Numbered from the stretch's first letter, positions 11,076 to 22,960 are shown. The stretch is DNA of 64,000 bases from Chionoecetes opilio (GCA_016584305.1 JACEEZ010019024.1:76772-140771); one strand, 5' to 3'. Numbers and translations: made by a program. The notes: a model not told the origin generated them from the letters alone.

Positions 11076-12070
11076 GATTTTAACACGTTGCTGAGGATTG
11101 GCCGCACTTCTCCTCCCTGATGCAGTAAGGGTTTTGGGATACAACCCCCGCTTGTTTCACTTTTGTTTAGTTCCGAGCAGTAGTTTTTGTTATGGTATAT
11201 GACTGCAGCCATGACGATTGCATTTTTTTGTGAAAATATAGGGGATCAAATCTTGTTGTCTTGATTTTTAATTATCCCCTGTTAATTATTTTGAAATTTT
11301 GGGGGGGGCCTTTTCCATGATTTTTTTCTTCAAATTAAGCTATGGATCAGTTTCACAAAAAAAAGTAGGTCATATGAATTAATTTTTTGACCATGCTTGC
11401 AGGAGATAGAGCAGATTTTTTTTTCTTTTTTTTCCCCCTTTTTTACGCGATTTAAATTATTTTGTAAACTTCTCATTTATATATGGTCGTACATTTTTAT
11501 TTTTCTATTGGTATAGTAAAGAAACCCCTCGCATAAGTGATTGGGCTTTTTTTCGATTTTTCAAAATATACGATAAATTTTTTTTTATGTGAGTGAGTAA
11601 GCGGTTTTTTTCAATTGTTTTCAATTAAAAAAAATTATGCCACATAGAAAAAAAACAATTGCAGTTTTTTCTCTTGACTTGTTTTTAAAAGGTAATTTTC
11701 TTTTGGGAAAAATTATTAAGCGGTTTTTAAGTTTGTTAATTTTGGGGGCAAAAAAGTTACGTTCCCAGAAAAAAAACAATTTGAACTTTTTTTTCACAAA
11801 AAAATTTTTAGGTGTATATTTGTACAACCAAATTTGTTATATGTTAATTATATGCTGTCTACTCCTATTTCAAACAATTTGACACCTTGTCCGCTTCTTA
11901 TGAAAGGATATTATACACTCAAAGGGTGTGGATATGGAGCCCCTCTGCTCTCCTATCCTCTACTCTGAAGCTCTTTGATTCCACCAGAGAAGCTTTTTCG
12001 TCTTCTCTATTGCTACTACCTTCTTTTACTCATCTTGGGTTTCATTAAAGGAAATAAAAAATGTGGTAGT
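11076..12070. other. AT-rich, homopolymer-dominated stretch, no gene
   Basis: Long T and A runs with short open frames on both strands. No motif or repeat family recognised. The first 150 bp include a GC-richer segment without similarity to the neighbouring LINE. Confidence 0.5.
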
Positions 12071-12074
12071 GTTG

Positions 12075-12420
12075 ACATATGTACGACGTAAGGTCTTTTC
12101 TCTCTAAAACACGGTTTTCTCTAAAGTACGTAAAGTCTCGCGCTGACGCCGACTCTGTGATTAGGCAACCAGCCCCCAATCTCCCCTTACCAGACACAAG
12201 AGAAAAGAATATCATGAAATTTGATATAATTCACATATCAGATAAGTTGGTGTTTTTTTTAAAGGTACGAAAAAACCCGCACTCGGGGTCAGGCAGGGCT
12301 CGGGGTCATCGTAGGGGGAAGGGGGGGGGGAGAAGGTTTGTTTTCGTACTAAAGATGATTGCATCTGAAAAAAGCTTTACCCTAGGAAACCCCTAAGGTT
12401 ACAGTTCTTTCTAAAAATAT
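12075..12420 (+). repeat. outer left arm of the 7-kb inverted repeat
   Basis: CCAGCCCCCAATCTCCCCTTACCAGACACAAG and the stretch to TACAGTTCTTTCTA at about 12410 match the reverse complement of 19020-19280. Lengths differ by small indels and a poly-G/poly-C tract (about 12315 against 19110). Confidence 0.75.
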
Positions 12421-12429
12421 TTATTAAAA

Positions 12430-13310
12430 AAACTAATTTGTTTCACCTAGACTGGAAAACGTTACCAGTGCCTTTACCGGTAAATGTTTTCCTTAGCCTG
12501 ACTGGGGATGACAACCTGGCACTTCCACTCAAACAGTTATTAGTCTAGTATTAATAACTTCCGGTTGCACACGGAAAAAATATTAAAACTGTTACGCTCT
12601 CCACTCCCCTCCTGGACCTTACCACACCACAACCAGGTGTTACATGCTAAGGCTGTACAGGTAGGGGCTGTGTTAGGTAACAATACCCGCTGCAAGCCAC
12701 TCACGTACTGCGCCAGCCTCCTTCAGGACCCGGTATGTCAAGATGAGGCGAGTTAAAGTGTTACACGAGATCAACACAACAGGCGATGGAGACACAAGCG
12801 ACAGTTCGGGTTTAAATGAATCAACCCCATGGTACACAAACAATTCCATCATTTACCATTTTAACTCCGCGTCTTTTTGAAAAACGCCGAAGAGCCTTCC
12901 CCTTCCCTAAGATACACAGTTCCTTCCTACGACCAACACAGCCCCCCTTTCCACCACCCCACAATATCCACCTCGCCACCCTCCATCCCCTCCCCCCCCC
13001 GACACGCAAAAACGTCCAAACTCTGTTGGCTGGAGCCACGCCTGCCCTTGTGTGTCGCCAGCACGCCCCTGCACCATCCCCCCCCCCCCCCCCCCCCCAA
13101 AACCGGGCAGCCCCCCACCTGCGCGCTCGATTCCCCTTCAAGGTTTTTGCCCAGCAGGAAAGGGAGGCCCCCCCCCGCGCTCCCATCCCCGCACCAGACA
13201 TAAACACAGACAATACACCTCGCGCCCACCCCTCCCTATTCTCCCTGTCACACACACACACCCCCAAACCCCACCACAATGCCCCTCCCCCACGCATCGC
13301 ATAGCTATGC
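12430..13310. other. non-repetitive block and C-rich low-complexity block in left arm
   Basis: Bases 12430-12820 have balanced composition and no match in the right arm. They include a short frame starting near 12745, too short to call. Bases 12820-13300 are extremely C-rich (an uninterrupted C run at about 13079-13098), so the overlapping long open frames on both strands are composition artefacts. Confidence 0.45.
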
Positions 13311-13319
13311 TAACATACT

Positions 13320-13445
13320 AATGAATTGTATCAAAAGAAGCGCAATTTTAGTAGAAAACAATCCAAAATCCTCCAAAGGCTTTGGGGGAAATTGTTACAG
13401 CTAGAAGTAACGGGGGGTATTTTGCAAAATTATCAACTTTTTTCA
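13320..13445 (+). repeat. middle left arm of the 7-kb inverted repeat
   Basis: TGTATCAAAAGAAGCGCAATTTTA... through GTAACGGGGGGTATTTTG is the reverse complement of 18535-18660, at roughly 85 percent identity by eye. Confidence 0.75.
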
Positions 13446-14239
13446 ATTTTAAGTATACTAAAAAAATCGAAATATTTTTTTGGATTATTAATTTCAAATA
13501 AAAAAAATTGAAAAAATTTAAATTTAATTTATAAATTTATTTGTAACGTCAAAACCCAAAGGGGTTTTTGAAAATATCAAAAAGTTAAAAGGTGCAATGC
13601 AAAAAAAAACACATGCAAACCAAAGCTTTTTAGTTTTCAAAAAAGTATTTTAATCTTTGGGGGAAAGGGCTAAAAGGCCCTTGCACAAAGACATGAAACC
13701 CCGGGAAGGTGGGGCTGCAAGAGTTGCTTAAAAAAAACAAAGCAAACGGAAGTTTTCAAAAAAATTTAAAAATGCCGTTATTTCCCAGGGGAAAAAGCCC
13801 AAAAGAAAGGTCATGGTAGACGCTTGGCAGAGCCAATCGTTGTTTGGGGACATTGAAAGCTGGGCAAAGGCGGGGTTGGAAAGAACTCTTTTACTTTGAT
13901 GCCCTGGGAAGCTCAAGAAATTTATGGTCAGAGCGGGAAAGAATCGAATTACTTTTAAAAGTTGGGCTCCAGGAGGTTTCCCAAAACCTTTTACCACCCT
14001 GGGGTTGTATACGAATAATTTTGGCAGGTGGTGTTTTTTAATTGTTTTTAAAACTTTCGGGAGACCCCACTGGAAGTTTCCCAAAAAAAAAAAAAAATTT
14101 TTAAAAAAAAAAAAAAAAAAAAAACAAGAAAGTATTAAAGTTTATCAAAAGTTTGTAAAAATTTTCGAAGAGATACGGCTTTAGCAGACGAAATGGAAAT
14201 TAGGGGGTAAATTAGGGGGGAAAAAAAAGGCTTTCCCCT
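13446..14239. other. left-arm counterpart of the CXC-gene region, not recognisable
   Basis: By position this should mirror 17.6-18.5 kb, but no cysteine-rich tail or WGW motif is visible on the minus strand. A 118-residue minus open frame (13728-14084) has no motif I recognise. Homopolymers are stretched here. Confidence 0.35.
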
Positions 14240-14470
14240 TTCATTAGGTGAAGGAAAGTATTTGAGGGTTTTATCCTAAGATTTGTGCCGCTGAATCGAA
14301 AATGTATTTGGGTCACCGTTAGCGGTAATTTCCGCGCTTTTGAAATTTTGGAAATTGGCAATAAAATTGGCAATAAAAATTTGCAGAAGAGAACCGCGTC
14401 TAGGACTCTTTTTGGACTAAAATTGAAGTTTTTAAGAGGCTAAAGTTTTGAGTACCCCGTGGTGTACTGT
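14240..14470 (+). repeat. inner left arm of the 7-kb inverted repeat
   Basis: AAAGTATTTGAGGGTTTTATCCTAAG through GGCAATAAAATTGGCAATAAAAATT matches the reverse complement of 17375-17570. Confidence 0.7.
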
Positions 14471-17374
14471 TGGATTATGATCATAAGGAAATTAGAGATA
14501 AGGGGAAAAAAAATTTGGGAAAAAAAAAAGGAAAAATTTTTGGCCCTTTAAACCCTGAGTTTTAAATTAAAAACAAAATTTTTAATTAGTAAAAAAAGAA
14601 AATAACAAACAATTTCTTGGGGCACTTTTAATTAACGAATTTGTGCAAGGGTGGGTACAATTATTGGAGAACGGGGTATTTCACTGAAAATTAGGAAAGC
14701 CCCTCAAAATATTCCTTCACCTAAGGTGAAAAAACCCTTTTTCCCCCCGAAGTGACCGAGTATAACCAGAACACAAAATTTAAACAAGAAACGATCCCTC
14801 CCGATTTTGGAAAATAAAAAAAATTTAAAAAAACAAAAAAAACCTTTCTTCGATAGCGAGGTTCACAATTTAAAAAAAAAGAAATTAGTGTCTACGCCAT
14901 CGACGTCCTATGCCCATTTCCTCGTGTGAGCACATCTCGGGGGAGAAATCGCAAAGCTCCGAAAAAGGGGAAAGTCAGGCGTTGACAGCGGCGCGATTGG
15001 CGAGCAGTTGTCTTGCACCGCACGGACCCCATCCATGATACTTGCGGGGCGGGAGGCAGGGTGGAAGGGATAGCCCAGGTTTGGTCCGTAGCCGTACTTG
15101 GTGGGTCGGGGTCACCAACTCCTTCTCACAGCCCCCCCCGGGGACGAGGCCGAGTGGGCTCGCATAATGGCTGGGTGGGGCGGATGTCGGGGGGCCCCAT
15201 GTGCTCCAACCTTTTTTTAAAGTGCCGTCACCTCGCCTGGGGGGAGAGGGAAAGGTAACCCGAAATTTGCTCAGAATGGGCACAGCAGCCAGGCCCTTGG
15301 TAGGGGACCAGGGCTTCGGAGTGTCCCCAAGCGTCGAGGGGGGGCCCTGGTCGGCCCCCGGAACACAGGCCAAGCTTGCAACTTGCCTTTCCTAAGGGGC
15401 GCAAGGGGTGTCTCAACCAGTAGGCAGGAAGGACGGATCACATCCGCGTGAGAGCCAGTTATCGTGGATGAGTGAACGTTGAAAGTTGTTTGCCCAAAAA
15501 AACTGGAGCACGGTTGGGAGGTATTTGGGGAAGTGCGGAGGAGGAGGAGAGGGCGTCAGGCGGAGAAACTACGTGCCCCCACACTTTTTCGAGCATGGAG
15601 AGATGATAGAATCTTGTGTCCGCTTTTCCCCTTGTTTTAACGAACTTTGGGTCCCTCGGTCCAGAAGTTGCCCCGGCTTGTCGCGCACGCGCAGGACGAC
15701 GCGTAATCCCCATGAATGGTGCGGATTTTGGGGGCAAGAGAGAGGTCTAGCAGTTTGTTGCTTTTTTGGGGGACCAAGGGTTTTTTGGGCCCTGGTCATT
15801 CCAGCTTGATCCTGTCGTGCGGATGTGATATTTGTATCCCCACCTCGGGCTCGCGTTCCCTGTCGTCTTTGAGGGACGCCCCGATGTCTACCCGTCAAAA
15901 TACAAGGGCAACTCCCCCTAGCCAACACCCCGTGGGCAACTCTCGCAGGAGGGATCCAACCGGGCCTTAAAATTTGCTGAGCCGGAAACCGGTGTGTGAA
16001 AGGGTAGCCATCCCCTCGAGGACCCGCACGCGAGAGGAGAAGGGGTTTGCGAGGGGGTGGAGACCGCCCGTTTATTTCCAGAACCTGGAAAGGGACTTTT
16101 TGTCGTGACCCCCGGGGTGGGCCTTTGGCGTCAAAGAGGGGAAAGAGGGGAAAAGGGAGGCTCATAGTTTGGGGTGATGGTGCGAAGGTCCAGACTGCTG
16201 TCGAGTTGGAGGGCAAGCAGCAGGGCCCAGGAAGTTGGGATCCCGTGACAAAACCCGCTTCCCTCCCTTAAAATTTGGCTTTTTTGCCCCGCGTTTGAAG
16301 TATTGGTAGGCTGACGAGAGGACCTCCCGGACTTTGTGCGCAGTCCCGATCCTTTCCCTCTTTTGTACTTAAGGGCTTTCCCCCAGTCTCCCCGATTTTG
16401 CAGGCGCACCATCTTTTTCTGGAACAACCTTGCGGGAAGGACGGGGGGAGTTTGGGCTTTTCGCGAGTGAAGGGGTTATGCTGGCGAAGAAGACCAGCAA
16501 CCCTTTGGTATTGTGTGTCTTCTTTTTGACCCCTGGGCGGGCCTTTTGGGCTTTTATGCGTAGCAGAACTTCCGAATGATTGGCCTTTATTTTCCAAGAG
16601 TTCGTCTTGGATCAAGAAGAATTGGGCCCGTCGAGGATTTTTCGGATCCCCACAAACCCACCGTCACCTTCAGAGTCCGGTTAACCCGTTTAAGCATGGG
16701 CGCAGCCAAGGGACGTGAAAGGTCCCAAAGACTTTCGGGCGACCCAGTGTTTCTCCCCAAATCGTTCCACGTCTTTGGGTTTTGAGGGGGAGGGGGCCGC
16801 ATCATGGCCCCGGAAACCGGGACGAACCCCGGGGGGGAGCTTTTGATTATGGCGAAGAAGAACGGGCCGAATCCCCCAAAAAGTTTTAGGGCAGCGCCCG
16901 TCTCCTGTCCGCACAGCCCTGGTGTAGTTTAAAAGAGGAGGACCATCTTGAGACGTCATGGAGAACTGCTCAAGGGGGGCTGTGTTACCCCGCTGACCTC
17001 AGGATCGCGCTTTGGGGGGGAAGGATCTCGGGGCTTTCTGAAGGAATCCAGTCTCCATCTCTGCCAAATCTGGCGGCGAATTTCGGGCTTCCATTTTCCG
17101 GAGGAATTTTACATTTATTTTCGAAATTTTTATTTCGTATGTCATTTAAAAAACGACATGAGGGGCAGTCAGAGAAAAAATTTCCATTTTTTATTAATCA
17201 GACGGTAGGCCTTTATGAGAAAAAATACAGCCAGAAAATTCATGACTTTTTAGTGAAATAAGGCCAAAAAATTTTTCCTTTATATTTTTTTCCCTTTTTT
17301 CCCCTTATCTTTTTCCCTTTTAGTTTAGAATACGAAACGATACAACCACGGAGATAAAAACGTTTACCCTTAAT
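14471..17374. other. central block of the inverted repeat, GC-rich, no gene recognised
   Basis: Bases 14471-14880 are AT-rich. Bases 14900-17080 switch abruptly to GC-rich with many G and C runs. The longest open frame is 215 residues on the minus strand (15569-16216), with low-complexity P/R/G-rich text. Faint inverted similarity between about 15.0 and 16.95 kb (AACTGCTC...) hints that the palindrome continues to the centre. Function unknown. Confidence 0.4.
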
Positions 17375-17570
17375 AAACTTAATTTGAGTCCAAAAACAAG
17401 GTCCTACGACGTCTGGTTTCCATTGCAATTTTAATTGCCAATTTTATTGCCAAATTTCCCAAATTCAAATTTCGCGAAAACTTCCCCTAACGAGTGACCC
17501 AACTACGATTTTCGGATCAGGGCACAAAAGCTTAGGATAAGACCCCCAAAATACTTTTCCTTTACCATGT
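17375..17570 (-). repeat. inner right arm of the 7-kb inverted repeat
   Basis: AATTGCCAATTTTATTGCCAAATTTCCC... and GGATAAGACCCCCAAAATACTTT are the reverse complement of 14240-14470. Confidence 0.7.
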
Positions 17571-17748
17571 GAAACGAATCGCCAAGTGACCTACTAAAAT
17601 GCTGGGTTTAGGGGCTTTCTGGAATGGGAAGTAAAAGCACGAATTTTTCTCAGTAGCATTATCAGTGTTTTAATAGTAATTTGAACTCATGGAAAATAGC
17701 ATTGTTTATGGGAAAGCTTTTCCTGAGAGACTTTTTTTTTCTTCCTAG

Positions 17749-18244
17749 GTACAAGGGGAATGATGGAAATGATATTTCGAAACATCATTACAACGCATTC
17801 ATGCGCTTTGCAGCAACAGCAACTACTACCATAAAACCACAGAGTCTACCACCAACAGAAAGAGCAGCCTATTTTCATTCCCTTCGTGTTCATCTGCAAG
17901 TCATTGAATGGAAATCACTGATGAGCGTCACATTACCGGCAGGAGACTGGGGTTGGAAGCTTCAGCATGGAATGTACGAGCCAGTCATGACCGATTTGGC
18001 CCCAGCTCCCGAGAAGATATTGAAATTTGTGAGATGCAACTGCAAGTTGATGGGAAAAAACGTTTGTGGGACGAACGCATGCACATGTAGGAGAACAGGG
18101 TTACAATGTATCTCAGCGCGTGGTCAGTGTTACGGAAAAAATTGCAACAACGCAAAAGACGACATGGATGACGATGAAATGTCCGCAGATTTGAGCATTT
18201 TCGAAATTCTGGAGTCAGAGCGCAATTTGTTTGTTGATGTTTAG
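17749..18244 (+). CDS. terminal exon of a WGW/CXC-tail protein, TE-associated, function unknown
   Basis: The open frame runs to a TAG at 18242-18244. A classic 3' splice site (T-rich tract 17731-17746, then AG at 17747-17748) precedes GTACAAGGGG, so I start the exon at 17749 and not at the upstream ATG. About 164 residues: an AFMRFAATATTTIKPQSLPP block, ERAAYFHSLRVHLQVIEW, GDWGWKL, then a cysteine-rich tail beginning CNCKLMGKNVCGTNACTC and an acidic end (DDMDDDEMSAD). The CxC...CxC spacing recalls tesmin/TSO1 CXC domains, which bind DNA. Proteins with this tail occur in many invertebrate genomes as multicopy uncharacterised genes, from memory. No frameshift, unlike its surroundings. Upstream exons were not found; the protein may be incomplete. 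Confidence 0.6.
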
Positions 18245-18534
18245 GTTTATCAACATGATATGATACTTATTCTATCAATTTTGTGTTTAGTTTTCGAATA
18301 TAAAGACAAACTTTGTGAATTTTCTTTATTTCAAAACAGTCTGGAATTCAGAAGCTTTCGCTTTCATCATCAATAACGTCATCAATAGGTATTAAAACTT
18401 TCCAAACCTTATTTGAAATCAATTATATCTAATGTATATAAAGTTTCGTCTTAAAAAGCTAAAGAATTCAGGAGTTAAAATGATTTTTCAACCTGGTTTT
18501 ATTCTGAAATTTGTGTAAGTTAGGGCAATTTTGA
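18245..18534 (+). other. probable 3' UTR of the CXC-tail gene
   Basis: AT-rich sequence after the stop. TATAAAG near 18300 is at best a weak poly-A signal. It ends where the inverted-repeat arm (18535-18660) begins. Confidence 0.3.
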
Positions 18535-18660
18535 CAAAATACCCCCCGTTACTTAACTAGCTGCAAAACAATTTCCCCAAATGCATTTTGGGAGGATTTT
18601 GGATATGTTAATCTACATAAAATTGCGCCGCTTCTTTTGATACCAAATTCATTACCATAA
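18535..18660 (-). repeat. middle right arm of the 7-kb inverted repeat
   Basis: Reverse complement of 13320-13445, beginning with CAAAATACCCCCCGTTACTTAACTAGCTG. Confidence 0.75.
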
Positions 18661-18718
18661 TATTTTTTTCCGGGTTTAATCATTATAAGGTCTATTTTTA
18701 CTAGACTATATCCCTAAT

Positions 18719-18840
18719 GCCTCACCGCCTTCTCTCCTTTTTACGAGCCCAAATCACCTCAATCGCTTTACTCTTAGCACTGTACTCAGTTTCTTTGATC
18801 CATAAACATGTGTGTATATTTATATAATAAAATTATATAT

Positions 18841-18887
<47 letters not shown>

Positions 18888-18985
18888 TATATTTTATGGA
18901 TAAAAAGGAGCTGAGTATAGTGCTAAGAGTAAAGCGATTGAGGTGGATTGGCCACGTGAAGAGAAGAGAAGGCGGTGAGGACATT
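18719..18985. repeat. hairpin of a LINE C-terminal fragment around (TA)n
   Basis: CCTCACCGCCTTCTC...TAGCACTGTACTCAG (18720-18791) is the reverse complement of 18911-18980, with TA repeats between (18833-18893). The right arm in plus frame reads LRVKRLRWIGHVKRREGG, the RLRW(F/I)GHV block found after the RT in several LINEs. This is an inverted duplicate of a short LINE 3' piece. Confidence 0.7.
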
Positions 18986-19014
18986 TCCTAGTCTAGGGTG
19001 AAACAAATTCGTTT

Positions 19015-19300
19015 TTCAATATATATTCTAGAAAGAACTGTAACCTTAGGGGTAGCTATGGTAGAGTATTTTTTCCGATTCAATCATCTTTAGTACTAAA
19101 AAATACCCCCCCCCCCCCCCGTACAATCATAGATGACGCCCGAGGCTGCCCTGACGCGAGTGCGTTATATTTCATATTTTTCACCATGATTTTTTTCTCT
19201 TTGAAAATGTGAATTATATCAATTTCATGATATTTATTTTGTCTTGTGTCTGGTAACGGGGAGGTTGGGGGCTGGTTTAGAGTAAAATCTCTTTAAGTCG
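19015..19300 (-). repeat. outer right arm of the 7-kb inverted repeat
   Basis: Reverse complement of 12130-12420, with an additional weak match (GTTACGACTTAAAGAGATTTTACTCTAAA against 12080-12112) that extends the arm outward. Similar AT-rich text continues to 19600 without recognisable coding. Confidence 0.75.
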
Positions 19301-19609
19301 TAACAATATGAGCTCTACCCCTTTCCGACTTATCGAATATTACGTCTTATTGGAAATCCCCCCTGTACAATAAATGCACAAAAAATACAATAAATAAACT
19401 TGAATAAAAATGCAATTAATAAAACCAAAAATCAACACTCACTTGTTTTGATGCAGCAGTTGAGTCTTGTCAGCAGAGGAAGGCTTTGTATGTACACAAT
19501 TTTTCTAACCACTACTCTGAATCACTAATAGTTTGATATCGATGCAAAGAAACAACTCGCAATAGCAAAGAAACAAGCATCGGAGAAGTGCAGTCTGAAC
19601 TTCAATCAT
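19301..19609. other. AT-rich spacer, nothing recognised
   Basis: No coding motif. It ends at the ATCAATCATT tail of the LINE-B copy on the minus strand. Confidence 0.4.
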
Positions 19610-22045
19610 CAATCATTGGGGACATACGCCGGGGGGCGCGTCGCCTCGCCCACCCTACGACGCACTCCCGGGGGTCACCTCGCGCGAGTCCCATTTCAGG
19701 CTCCCCTTTTCCCCACCAAACAAACTCTCGACAAGAAGCATCAAAATTCCCCAGCCACGAGCTTTGTGGTCGTTCCTTTGGCCTCCATCACCCCGGATTT
19801 TCTTACAGATACAACCAGTGGGAAGGATCGGTTTCAGGGTAGCGTGCCACATGCCTATATAGCGAAGTTGGTGCTGACGGACTATGCAGGTTTAATAGGC
19901 CTCGATTCAGTCTCACGGTGCAATCGCTGGTTTAACACGAAACACCCCAGCAAACCCATGTTTTTTCGAAGACACTTATTCCCAAAAGGGAAATCGATTC
20001 GCCTCTTCAAGTCGCTTTTTAGTGTCCATGCTCAAAAACCATAGAGTAAGACAGGGATCACAAGCAAATTGAAGAGCCGGATCTTTGTCTTCCTCCCACA
20101 GGTACCGACAAGGCCAAAACTCCTACTGAGTGAGTCCATAACACCGTGGGCTATGCCAATCTGCCGTAAGATTTATTGACGTGACCCGCCGCATATGGAC
20201 TGCGCTACCAAGGTATGTAACACTTTCCAAGATCTCAATGCCCTTACCACAAGCAATGAACAGACTGTATGTTTTTAGTAAGCCTCCAAACACCTGGACC
20301 TTGGTTTTAAGCCAGGAGACCTCAAGTCCCAAAGGCTTTGCCTCCTCGTGCAGTGCCTCAAGAGCCATAAAACCAGGACCTCCAGCAAACTCAGCAAAGA
20401 TTATTGACACATCGTCAAAAACAAGATCAGTGAGCTTGGTGTTGCCGGGGATGGCTCCACAATCACTATGATCTACAACTTTGCCCAATACCTATTCCAT
20501 ACAAGTGTTGAAAAAGTGATGGAGCAAAGACGCAACCTTGCCTCACTCCTGTATTCACAGGAAATAAGCTGGATACACTCCCCCACACTTAAACATACTG
20601 TCAGTCCCAGAGTACAGACCAGTCATCAAATCAATAGTCCTTGCAAGAGTCCCGCAAAGTCGCAGAAGGTCCCGGGAATGACTTCACGATGCACTGAGTC
20701 AAACGCCTTCTTGAGATCAACATAGGCTGCAAGCATCCCCTGTCGGCGTTCTACCAGGACACGAAGCGCTAGGATACGGTCCGTTGTTGACTTACCAGCG
20801 GGACCCCGGGACTGCTGAGGTCTCTGATGCGTCAAGCAGATGAATGCGGATCCGTTTCAACAATAGATGGAAAAGCCCCTTTGCCTGGCACGCTGAGCAG
20901 TGTTTAAAGCCCGCGGTAATTGTTCAGTCCTGACGGTCCCCTTTCCCTTTCCAGATAGGGACGACCAGCCCCATTTTTCAGTCAGGTGGAAAGGTACCCG
21001 ATTGCCACACGGCAGTCAGGACAGCATGCAACCCGCGAATCATGGTCTCACCCCCAGCTTTGAGGAGCTCCGTTATGATATTACAGACACCAGCTGTCTT
21101 CCACCCCTAACTTTGCTACAGCCCTCTGACTTCGTCAAGAGAGGTTGCGGTTTCGTCAATAGGAGGATCGGCATCCACTGCCGTAATCCAGTGGTGTGAA
21201 TACTCAAATTTGGGGGGTCCACCCTGAACAACTGCCCAAAGTACTCAGCCCAACGAGCCATCTGCCCCTCCCTGTCCGACACTAGGCGCCATCTGTGCCG
21301 AATAGCACTCGGGCCGAGATGGTGATTGAACGGAGCTCTTCAGGGCTCGGTAGGCGGGTCGGAGATCATTAGCGTTCAAATGGCCCTCGACATACTCAGC
21401 GAGAATCCTGACATACCTCTTTTGTCTCTCCCAAGAGGGTTCTAGTCCTGCGTGACGGAGCCCTGTGCTGGTCCCGGTTCCCAGCAAGCCTGGCAGCGCG
21501 GCTCTCCCGATTTATCCAGCGTCTCCGTCGAGACAAAACCACGCCTCGGGCGCTCCCCATTACACTCTTTGGCAGCCTGGAGAGTTTCACGTTTGAAGGT
21601 ATCCCACAGTTATACAGGGTCCTCGAGGGCACGAGCACATCTAACCGATTGAGACTGCCATTGCATACTCATGGGCACATGTCAAGTCCTTCAGCTTCTC
21701 AAGATGAAACACAGTATGGTTACCTCTTGAGATTCTTCTGGACTGACATGAAGCTTTAAGTATAGCAACAACAAGTCTGTGATCATTGCAAAGAACTCAG
21801 CACTCCGGTAAACCCTGCAGTTCTGGAGGATCCTCCAACGAATACTAACGAGGATGTGGTCGATCTACTCAACTACCCCTTCGGCTTTACTATACCATGT
21901 CCAGCGGTGTAGCTCTGGTCTTGATACCAAGAACCTGCAATTCTCAACCTTCTGGACCTCGCAAAATTCAGAAGCAGAGAACTGCTATTGTTTCTGGTAC
22001 CAGAGCCATGGGGACCAACACATAACTCGTAGCCATCTCTCACCG
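19610..22045 (-). mobile_element. LINE-B copy 1: APE-type non-LTR retrotransposon, broken
   Basis: Read from 22045 down: endonuclease C-terminus (GTRNNSSLLLNF-like near 21990, then EIDHILVSTRWRILQNC near 21830), linker with RWAEYFGQLF near 21230, RT with STTDRILALRVLVERR and AAYVDLKKAFDSVHRE (20830-20690) and a DLVFDDVSIIFAE box (20410-20450, normally FADD), then YLGSAVH near 20225, and the C-terminal block ending RRVGEATRPP...YAP near 19620. The tail is a TGAT/ATTG repeat (19602-19614), shared with the plus copy at 25405-25425. It lacks the N-terminal endonuclease and is full of frameshifts. Confidence 0.8.
20170..20900 (-). pseudogene. reverse transcriptase domain remnant of LINE-B copy 1
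   Basis: A 121-residue open stretch (20123-20488) includes NTKLTDLVFDDVSIIFAE and GLEVSWLKTKVQVFGG. A second (20626-20835) includes the KKAFDSVHRE block. One residue is missing in the catalytic FADD box, and frames change between the two stretches. Confidence 0.75.
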
Positions 22046-22960
22046 TGCCAGTTAGAAACTTGTCTGAACTTTACAATTTCAGAGTAGCTAAGCAGATGAG
22101 AAAAAACAAGAAGGATGTTACATACAAGGAACAAAGTATGTAAAGAACGAAAAGGGAGAAATCAAGGTGGTGGAGAAAGAGGTGAGAGAAAGATGCAGAA
22201 AATATTTTTAAAGACTGCTGAATGTAGAAAATATCAATGAGCAGGAAGAGGTGGTATGGTTGAAAGTCCATTGGACAATATAATAGAAGTAGAGGTAGCA
22301 AGAGCATTTAATGGGATGAAAGATGGAAAATCACCAGTTCCATCGGGTTTTAAAGCGTGATATGCTGAAAACTAGCAGGAAGGATTGGATCAGAAAAAAA
22401 AAAATGGAATTTTGAAAAAGTTTAGAGGGAGGAGATGGGGTCCAGAAAATGGAAGAATAAAAAAAAAAAATAGAAAAAAAACTTACCACGTTAAAAGGAA
22501 AAGGGAGCTTTGATGTGGTGGGTACAGATTTTTAGAGGTATTAGAAATGATATGAAAATTTGGGAGAGGGGTTTGTTGTGAAGGGCGTGAGAATCTTTTA
22601 AGATCGATGACTCCAAATTATTTTTTCTGGGGAAAATCAATCCCCGATGCAATCTTATCACAAGAATATACAGGAATTATAAGGAGAAAAAAGGTGATCT
22701 TGGTTGTAGATCTGAAAAGGGCATTTGACAGGATTCCAAGAAAACAATTAAATGAGTTTACGAAGAAAAAAAAGTCCCGGGAGAGATTGAAAGGGGAATT
22801 CACTGTATGAAGGGTCAAGATCAAGGGTAAGAGAGCCGGAGGAACATCGGGGGTTTTTGAAAAGGGAATGGGGGGCATCAAGGTTAGCTCAGTCCTCTTT
22901 GATGTCGTGATGGCATATAGGCCATATGCCCATCCATGCTTGTACCTTTTTATACTAACA
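22046..22960 (+). mobile_element. LINE-C fragment: linker and partial RT
   Basis: Plus-strand A/G-rich coding remnant. The order is an EIKVVEKEVRERCRKYF-like linker (22150-22215), a PLDNIIEVEVARAFNGMKDGKSPVPSGF block (22270-22355), a gap, ILVVDLKRAFDRIPRK (22697-22750, RT motif A region), and SSVLFDVVMAY near 22895 where HQGS.LSP normally occurs. It breaks before the YADD box. A further piece of the same type, from the 3' side of the RT, lies at 61790-62015. RTE-like by layout, from memory. Confidence 0.6.

Larger units (their letters stand above)
12075..19300. mobile_element. large inverted-repeat unit carrying a CXC-tail gene
   Basis: Three pairs of reverse-complement matches nest around a centre near 15.9 kb: 12075-12420 with 19015-19300, 13320-13445 with 18535-18660, and 14240-14470 with 17375-17570. 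Arm spacing differs because each arm has its own insertions: a C-rich block at 12.8-13.3 kb on the left, and a TA-centred hairpin at 18.7-19.0 kb on the right. The right arm holds the last exon of a WGW/CXC-tail protein. I read the unit as either a DNA transposon with very long inverted termini or two copies in head-to-head orientation. No target duplication was found. Confidence 0.55.

Noticed and set aside
12816..13304. 162- and 158-residue overlapping frames on both strands
   Set aside because: Extreme C/G skew makes frames open on both strands; no motif.
15569..16216. 215-residue minus-strand frame in the GC-rich centre
   Set aside because: Low-complexity composition, competing frames of similar length on the other strand, no motif, and suspect homopolymers.
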